NCBI RefSeq assembly: GCF_047948215.1
Contig: NC_134465.1
Location: 39,718,153-39,782,152 of the forward strand
DNA length: 64,000 bases
DNA from: Lycorma delicatula
Lineage: Eukaryota > Arthropoda > Insecta > Hemiptera > Fulgoridae
Reading direction: 5' to 3'
Shown here: in pieces, positions 52,101 to 61,100 of the stretch
How positions within the stretch are numbered: the first letter of the stretch is position 1
Layout of the letters: each line of letters opens with the position of its first letter
Program-made: the position numbers and the translations under genes
Notes under the pieces: model-generated
The model's database searches: none
Told to the model about the DNA's origin: nothing
What the model saw: only the letters and a program-made list of their open reading frames with translations

Positions 52101-55100
52101 CTTCCTTCTTTTGGCTTGCATAATAAATATCCATCATTCTTTTCATGTGCACAGTGGGTAATAATGGCATTCATTATGTGGGATTTTGATTAGAGTTTGA
52201 AGGTTATGCAAAGGATATGCTCCACACTAACTTTAAATTTGTTAAAAAGAAATAATAATTGTAATTTTCTTTTTGTATGTTTTTTACATTAGAAAGATTT
52301 CATTTTTTTTTTAGGGTTGTGTTATCGATTGGAAGAAAGGTAAAAATGTGACTGTTAAGACTGTAAAGAAAAGGCAGAAACATAAATCCAGAGGCTCTAT
52401 GAGAACAATTATGAAGACGATACAGAATGATTCATTTTTCAATTTCTTTACACCACCTTGCAGTAAGTTGTTATGCTATTAATGTACAAAACTTATTAAT
52501 ACTAGAATTTGAATTATTTTATGAAATTAGTAAAGTCTTAGCAATCTTTTCTAGGTTTTGACCATGCTTAGATTGACCACTTTTTACTTATGAATGTATT
52601 TAATTGTTCATCAAGGTAATTTTGTCAAGGAACTTAAATTAACTTGCTATATTAACCAAATAGTTATTTTTAGAATTTTCTGCTGCAGACTATGTTATAA
52701 CAATAATTTATTATTGTTATTTGTAATTCTTTAAATTTATATAGCAGTTTGCAAGAAATTTTGTGATAACAGTTTGTGTCTGATTCTGTATATATTAAAA
52801 GAACAGAACAGAAAGAGAAAAAAGTTATATCAATTACAGTAATTTTTAATATATATAACCATTTATTAATGTACTCTATTATAGTTGTATTCATAAATCA
52901 ATTTTTCCCCTTTATGTTACTGTTCACATTATTTTATATGATTTGGGTTGTCACTAATTTTAATGAATTGTGATAGACTGAATTGTTTACATCAAAAATT
53001 AATTTAAATGTCAGGAAAAGATTTTTGAAAGTGTATGTTTGGAGTGTCGCTTTATATGGAAGTGAAACTTGGACAATCGGAGTATCTGAGAAGAAAAGAT
53101 TAGAAGCTTTTGAAATGTGGTGCTATAGGAGAATGTTAAAATCAGATGGGTGGATAAAGTGACAAATGAAGAGGTATTGCGGCAAATCGATGAAGAAAGA
53201 AGCATTTGGAAAAATATAGTTAAAAGAAGAGACAGACTTATAGACCACATACTAAGGCATCCTGGAATAGTCGCTTTAATATTGGAAGGACAGGTAGAAG
53301 GAAAAAATTATGTAGGCAGGCCACGTTTTGAATATGTAAAACAAATTGTTAGGGATGTAGGATGTAGAGGGTATACTGAAGTGAAACGACTAGCACTAGA
53401 TAGGGAATCTTGGAGAGCTGCATCAAACCAGTCAAATGACTGAAGACAAAAAAAAAGTGATTAACCTAACCTAACCTAAGACAGATATTATTTTGACAAC
53501 TAGATGATTACCATGTTAGGATTTTCATTCATTATGCAGGTATACAATTAAAAAAAACATTGAGGTTTTAAAGCTGTTCAATATCTCTTAACTTAAAGTT
53601 ATAATAATAAATTGCAAATAAAATGAAAGTGTAACTTACAGTTCTACCCTATAAGTGTTTGTGTTTCACCATGTGGCACACATCCAACCAATAAAGAGTT
53701 TGTGCTGTAGTTTAACCTGCATGTCTGGAATAATTGAAGAGAACTGCTTCAATCCTGTGGTAGATTAGTAGGTAATAGAAGTATGTACACATGATCTTTA
53801 TAAAACCTTAAGAAAAAATCACATGGCATCAGATAAAGTGGCCTTTGGAGGCTACTCCAAACAAGCTTTGTCAGTGGTAGGGAAAAAAAGTCATTCAATT
53901 GATTCCATACATAGTTATATTGATGAAGAGATGGCACAATCTTGTAGCCATATAAAATTCTCCAGAGCTGTGTACGTAGCATATCCAAATAAGCAACTCC
54001 TGTTACCTTGTTTCAGCAGAAAAGCAATCCCTTTTACATTGTAAGAGTTGATGGAATTTTCCAACCCCCAGATACGTACATATATATGTTAACTTTGTCA
54101 CTAAATGTTGACCTGTCGTTAAGCACAATGCAATCAAGATAGTCATCTTTGTGCTGTAACATCTTCATCGCTAAGTCGGCACACACAGAAAGTCTAGGCT
54201 TCACAGCCTATAACAGCTGTAAATGGAATGGGTACATATGAAAATGTTTGCTTAAAATATTCTACACTTTTTTTGGCAAAAAATTCTACTTCTATTTTAA
54301 GGACTATACATGAAAGATTGGTACATTCAACATTTTCTTCTGGTACCCTTTGTCAATATTTACACTAGACATCCAGTCATTTCAAACTAATGAGTGTTTT
54401 TGTTGGCCCAGAGGATCACAATAAACTTTCTACAGAATACGTTTCAGATAGTTAAAACTACAGATTTACATTTAGGAAACTGGAAAACACAAAAGGCTTT
54501 CTGTCAGAAGTCGCCGTCTTTGCTAATAGTGCTGTCAATTGGAAACTTGCAGAATCAATCAACAGTCATGTGCACAACTTAAAGTGTCCTCTTTGTTCTT
54601 TGATTCTGGCTTTAAAGTGACACTATACTCTGCACCCAACAAAGATAAATTAAAATCCTGATGTTCTTTTTTTACTCTCAGAATTGGAACCTAGCATTAA
54701 CAAAATGTGACTGAAATAGATAAATTAAGATTTGTAAAAACTCTTCAATTGCCATCAGAGTTTTTAGCAAATTCTTTTATTGAGGGAGCTTTGTACACAG
54801 GTCCTCTCTCTACTTTAGTTTATGTTTTTCATAATTTTAATTCTTTCTTAAAATTGTACCTCTTGTTGCAATCATTATGAGAAACTTGCTACTTGATGTC
54901 GAGTGAAAGAAACTTTAGCAGTCTTCCTTTTTGTGGGATCCTTTTCCACTTCCTGAATGTGTTGAGTTTATGTCAATATGTGGATGCTTTGAAAACTATC
55001 ATTTTATTTTTGTGAATACTATGGTTCCCGCAGGTTGGAAAAGTCAGGAAACATAAACTTAGGAAAAGTTATGAGTTTTTAGAAAATCAGGAAAAATTAC

Positions 55101-58100
55101 AAAAAATTTTAGAGAATTGAATTTTTGTTACCAAATTAAGTTTAATGATAGTTATTACTAAAGTATTTTTTTAAGTAATGCCAAAATATATTTGTTATAC
55201 TTTTCTGGTGGCTGGAAGTGGAACCCCATCACCCAGTTGCATATTAACACATCCTGTCCTTACTTGCATCGCTTAATTATTTTTCTTATACTGAAGAATG
55301 AATATAATAGCAGTTAATTCTTTCACTGGTGAAATTTTAACAAAATTACTGTTGAAAGATTTAAAGGTTAACCGTTTTTCTTGGAATTTCTTTCAAACTG
55401 TCTTGAATTTTCTTTTTGTACTTTAGGTAATTAATGGCTTGTAGGTGGCATCTAAAAAGACTGTTTAATGACTAATGGTTAGATATCCAGAATTAAGTCA
55501 GTTGAGAAGAGGTAGAGATGTGTATCATGCTTTTTCTGATGTGTGTAAAAAACATTATGACTAGGCTGTATGGGCCAAAATGCAGCGACTTCGCAAAGTA
55601 AAGGAGAGCAGCATAATGAAATAATTGAGATAAGAAATTCTCAGCCTTTACTGAGAACTGTTTTATCTCTCAGCGGACTGAAACGTTGATGAGAACTGTG
55701 GTTATGATACATCTGTGTTCTTTGCCTGGATCTTTTGGTCTGAGTATTTGACAGTCAATACTTGACTGTCAGCTAGCAAGGTTCTTTCAACCATTTTTTT
55801 GGCCAGCAAGGCATTTTGCTCATTGATTTTTTGTACGATAGATGCACAATCAATGCTGCTTACTACTGCGAGCTGTTGAATGAGGTGAGGGCTGCATATC
55901 GACGAGACCAACCGATTCAAGAGGCCATCCTCTATGACAATTCCAGGCCCCATATTGCAGCTCTAACGGTCTCAAAACTAGAAGAAATGCACAACTCAAC
56001 TTGATCATCCACCTTACAGCCCAGATCTATTGCCCTGTTTGTGGTTTTCATTTGTTTGGACCGCTTAAAGAAGCTCTAGGAGGGCAACGATTTGAAGATG
56101 ACGAGGTGTGGATATCCAGAAAATGGTTAGATATCCAGAATTAAGTCAGTTGAGAAGAGGTAGAGATGTGTATCATGCTTTTTCTGATGTGTGTAAAAAA
56201 CATTTATGACTAGGCAGTATGGGCCAAAATGCAGCGACTTCGCAAAGTAAAGGAGAGCAGCATAATGAAATAATTGAGATAAGAAATTCTCAGCCTTCAC
56301 TGAGAACTGTTTTATCTCTCAGCGGACTGAAACGTTGATGAGAACTGTGGTTATGATACATCTGTGTTCTTTGCCTGGATCTTTTGGTCTGAGTATTTGA
56401 CAGTCAATACTTGACTGTCAGCTAGCAAGGTTCTTTCAACCATTTTTTTGGCCAGCAAGGCATTTTGCTCATTGATTTTTTGTACGATAGATGCACAATC
56501 AATGCTGCTTACTACTGCGAGCTGTTGAATGAGGTGAGGGCTGCATATCGACGAGACCAACCGATTCAAGAGGCCATCCTCTATGACAATTCCAGGCCCC
56601 ATATTGCAGCTCTAACGGTCTCAAAACTAGAAGAAATGCACAACTCAACTTGATCATCCACCTTACAGCCCAGATCTATTGCCCTGTTTGTGGTTTTCAT
56701 TTGTTTGGACCGCTTAAAGAAGCTCTAGGAGGGCAACGATTTGAAGATGACGAGGTGTGGATATCCAGAAAATGGTTAGATATCCAGAATTAAGTCAGTT
56801 GAGAAGAGGTAGAGATGTGTATCATGCTTTTTCTGATGTGTGTAAAAAACATTTATGACTAGGCAGTATGGGCCAAAATGCAGCGACTTCGCAAAGTAAA
56901 GGAGAGCAGCATAATGAAATAATTGAGATAAGAAATTCTCAGCCTTCACTGAGAACTGTTTTATCTCTCAGCGGACTGAAACGTTGATGAGAACTGTGGT
57001 TATGATACATCTGTGTTCTTTGCCTGGATCTTTTGGTCTGAGTATTTGACAGTCAATACTTGACTGTCAGCTAGCAAGGTTTTTTCAACCATTTTTTTGG
57101 CCAGCAAGGCATTTTGCTCATTGATTTTTTGTACGATAGATGCACAATCAATGCTGCTTACTACTGCGAGCTGTTGAATGAGGTGAGGGCTGCATATCGA
57201 CGAGACCAACCGATTCAAGAGGCCATCCTCTATGACAATTCCAGGCCCCATATTGCAGCTCTAACGGTCTCAAAACTAGAAGAAATGCACAACTCAACTT
57301 GATCATCCACCTTACAGCCCAGATCTATTGCCCTGTTTGTGGTTTTCATTTGTTTGGACCGCTTAAAGAAGCTCTAGGAGGGCAACGATTTGAAGATGAC
57401 GAGGTGTGGATATCCAGAAAATGGTTAGATATCCAGAATTAAGTCAGTTGAGAAGAGGTAGAGATGTGTATCATGCTTTTTCTGATGTGTGTAAAAAACA
57501 TTTATGACTAGGCAGTATGGGCCAAAATGCAGCGACTTCGCAAAGTAAAGGAGAGCAGCATAATGAAATAATTGAGATAAGAAATTCTCAGCCTTCACTG
57601 AGAACTGTTTTATCTCTCAGCGGACTGAAACGTTGATGAGAACTGTGGTTATGATACATCTGTGTTCTTTGCCTGGATCTTTTGGTCTGAGTATTTGACA
57701 GTCAATACTTGACTGTCAGCTAGCAAGGTTCTTTCAACCATTTTTTTGGCCAGCAAGGCATTTTGCTCATTGATTTTTTGTACGATAGATGCACAATCAA
57801 TGCTGCTTACTACTGCGAGCTGTTGAATGAGGTGAGGGCTGCATATCGACGAGACCAACCGATTCAAGAGGCCATCCTCTATGACAATTCCAGGCCCCAT
57901 ATTGCAGCTCTAACGGTCTCAAAACTAGAAGAAATGCACAACTCAACTTGATCATCCACCTTACAGCCCAGATCTATTGCCCTGTTTGTGGTTTTCATTT
58001 GTTTGGACCGCTTAAAGAAGCTCTAGGAGGGCAACGATTTGAAGATGACGAGGTGTGGATATCCAGAAAATGGTTAGATATCCAGAATTAAGTCAGTTGA

Positions 58101-61100
58101 GAAGAGGTAGAGATGTGTATCATGCTTTTTCTGATGTGTGTAAAAAACATTTATGACTAGGCAGTATGGGCCAAAATGCAGCGACTTCGCAAAGTAAAGG
58201 AGAGCAGCATAATGAAATAATTGAGATAAGAAATTCTCAGCCTTCACTGAGAACTGTTTTATCTCTCAGCGGACTGAAACGTTGATGAGAACTGTGGTTA
58301 TGATACATCTGTGTTCTTTGCCTGGATCTTTTGGTCTGAGTATTTGACAGTCAATACTTGACTGTCAGCTAGCAAGGTTTTTTCAACCATTTTTTTGGCC
58401 AGCAAGGCATTTTGCTCATTGATTTTTTGTACGATAGATGCACAATCAATGCTGCTTACTACTGCGAGCTGTTGAATGAGGTGAGGGCTGCATATCGACG
58501 AGACCAACCGATTCAAGAGGCCATCCTCTATGACAATTCCAGGCCCCATATTGCAGCTCTAACGGTCTCAAAACTAGAAGAAATGCACAACTCAACTTGA
58601 TCATCCACCTTACAGCCCAGATCTATTGCCCTGTTTGTGGTTTTCATTTGTTTGGACCGCTTAAAGAAGCTCTAGGAGGGCAACGATTTGAAGATGACGA
58701 GGTGTGGAGGGATTTGTGCGCAATCGGCTCCTCATGCATCCAGCTTCATTCTACGATACTGTGATAAAAAACCTTCCTTCTTGCTGGAAAAAAGATATTT
58801 CTAAAGCAGGAAACTGTGTAGAAAAATAAATTATATTCGCCTTTTATTTTTCAATAAATAGTTTTAAAAAATCCTGTTTATATTTGACTTACCCTTGTAC
58901 TGGTATACAAATAAACAACCCTTGTACTGGTATACAAATAAACAAAGGAAAAAGGGGGAAAAACAGTATCAAGGTCTAAGGACTAAACACATATCACAAC
59001 ATGAATAAAAAAGATTTCTTGAAAATAATGAAAAAATACATAGATCAAAATAAAAGTATAAAAGCCATTACATTACTGGAGATTTTAATGTTAATAGTAT
59101 TCAAATGGATAATGTGAACCAAGCTTTTTTGATAATTTTCTTGAAGGTGGTGTTTATAAGCCTTACTTTAATAACGTAATTAGACTTTCAAAAGTGATTA
59201 CAACACTAGGTTCTTGAATAGACAATTGTACATTAATTCAAGCATGCATATCGAAACTTAAATATACATGCTGATTCACTGAACATTATCCACATTTATT
59301 ATCAGTTGAAACACAAATGTTAAATGAAAATAGGAAACTGTTGAAACATATATTAGCTGTAAAGTCTTAAAATTTAAAGCAAAGAAAGTTGGCTTGACGT
59401 GTTGTTTATGGATAACCCTGAAAAAGCTACAAATAATTTAAGGAAAAAATAAAACATGACAATGTTATTGACTTGGTTAAAAAGAAAAGGTAATATTGAT
59501 TATATCAGTCCTAATCACCTCTTGTAAATCCAAAGAGTTTTTGTATATATTATGATATAGTAAAAATTTATGGAAATATATAAGTTATAGAATAAATAAA
59601 ACTCTTTTAGCTTGAAAGAAAAGTTGAATAAATCATTCATAAGAAGAATAGTACAGAAAATCCTAAAAAAATAACTGATAATCTCTACACAAGACATCTG
59701 TCAACCTTGGAAATTAAAATATCTGTACTAAAAGATGCAAAACTGAAGTTCTCAAAATCCAACAATAGAAGTATTTTTTTGAAACCTTTGAGTTTCTAAG
59801 AAATTAATAGATAACCCACAAATTGAAAATAAAGCTGGTAGAATTAATATAAATTAACTGTATGCAACTTTAAATTTTCAAACTAAGTATAGATGAATCT
59901 ATTTGGTCTTATGCTTTAAAAGCGGCATTATAACAGATCACAAATCTGGAGAAGCATTTTTTACCACAAACTAAAGACAGATTTCTTTAATATTCAGTTA
60001 ATAACGAGTTATTCGTAAAAGGAATTTTCAATTTTATTGATCAATGTGTTATTATTTTACCAAGACTATGACTTTTTGAAAACAAATCACAATGCTCTAG
60101 ATTGTTATAATTTTATTTATTAAAAATTAAATTTAGAACCATTAATTTACTAGCAAAATAGTCTGGTCCTCAAATAGTTATAAAAACAAGTTTATGCATA
60201 CAAGTGGCTTCTGAAATAAACCAATAAATGCATGAAAGAATAGGATTTACTTGGTATGAACAGGTCTTTTAATGTGAAAAGCACGTTAAGTTCTTACATA
60301 TTTCAGTTTTATCTGTGATTACTAGGTGAAACCATTGGCTAAAGGTAGAAATTCACATGTGTTTATGAATTATGAGAAATTATAAAGAAAAAACAGGTTA
60401 TTTGTGAAAATTTTATTAGATCTTTAGTATTTTAAAATATGATTGTTTAGAAAGAAATACACTACTGATACTTAGTTTAATTTTCATTTTTAGTGCCAGA
60501 AGATCCAGATGCTGAAATAGATGAAGATACACAATCCCTTTTGACTACCGATTTTGAAATTGGCCATTACATTCGTGAACGTATTATTCAGAGAGCAGTT
60601 CTTTACTACACAGGTAACTATAGCAATTGACCATATTAAGTAGATAGTTATTCCCAATTTTGTTCTTTTAAATATCTATCTTATTGTTTTCTGATATAAT
60701 TTATACACTTCTGGCCTACCAGTTCGACATCTGAATTCCATGTACTGCTCAAATATCTACCCTTCTACTTACTCGATTGTTCCATTTTATCTGGATATGT
60801 AATATTTAAAGTTTCTTTACATAGCTTTGTTTTTACGCTTATTGTGTTTTTATTGTACATTTTAATTTCTGTTATTGAGTGTATTGGAATAAAGCAGAAT
60901 TAACTCTTAATAGGTACATTACACAGTAAGGTAGAATTTACTACATATTTTAAGCAGTATGGTCGTTAATGAAAAAGTTCTAAGATAGCACTGTATTAGA
61001 TTTCCTTAACTTTAATTTTAGTGCTACACAGGTGATTTTTTTTAGATTTGGTGGTTTTGAACCTCTAATTGGACATCATGCAATCTGATTGTTTTTAATC

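Noticed and set aside
55702..58600. Five pairs of identical 83-aa reverse and 62-aa forward ORFs that look like conserved genes
   Set aside because: They recur only because the DNA is tandemly duplicated. The forward ones are a mariner fragment and the reverse ones are its antisense shadow.
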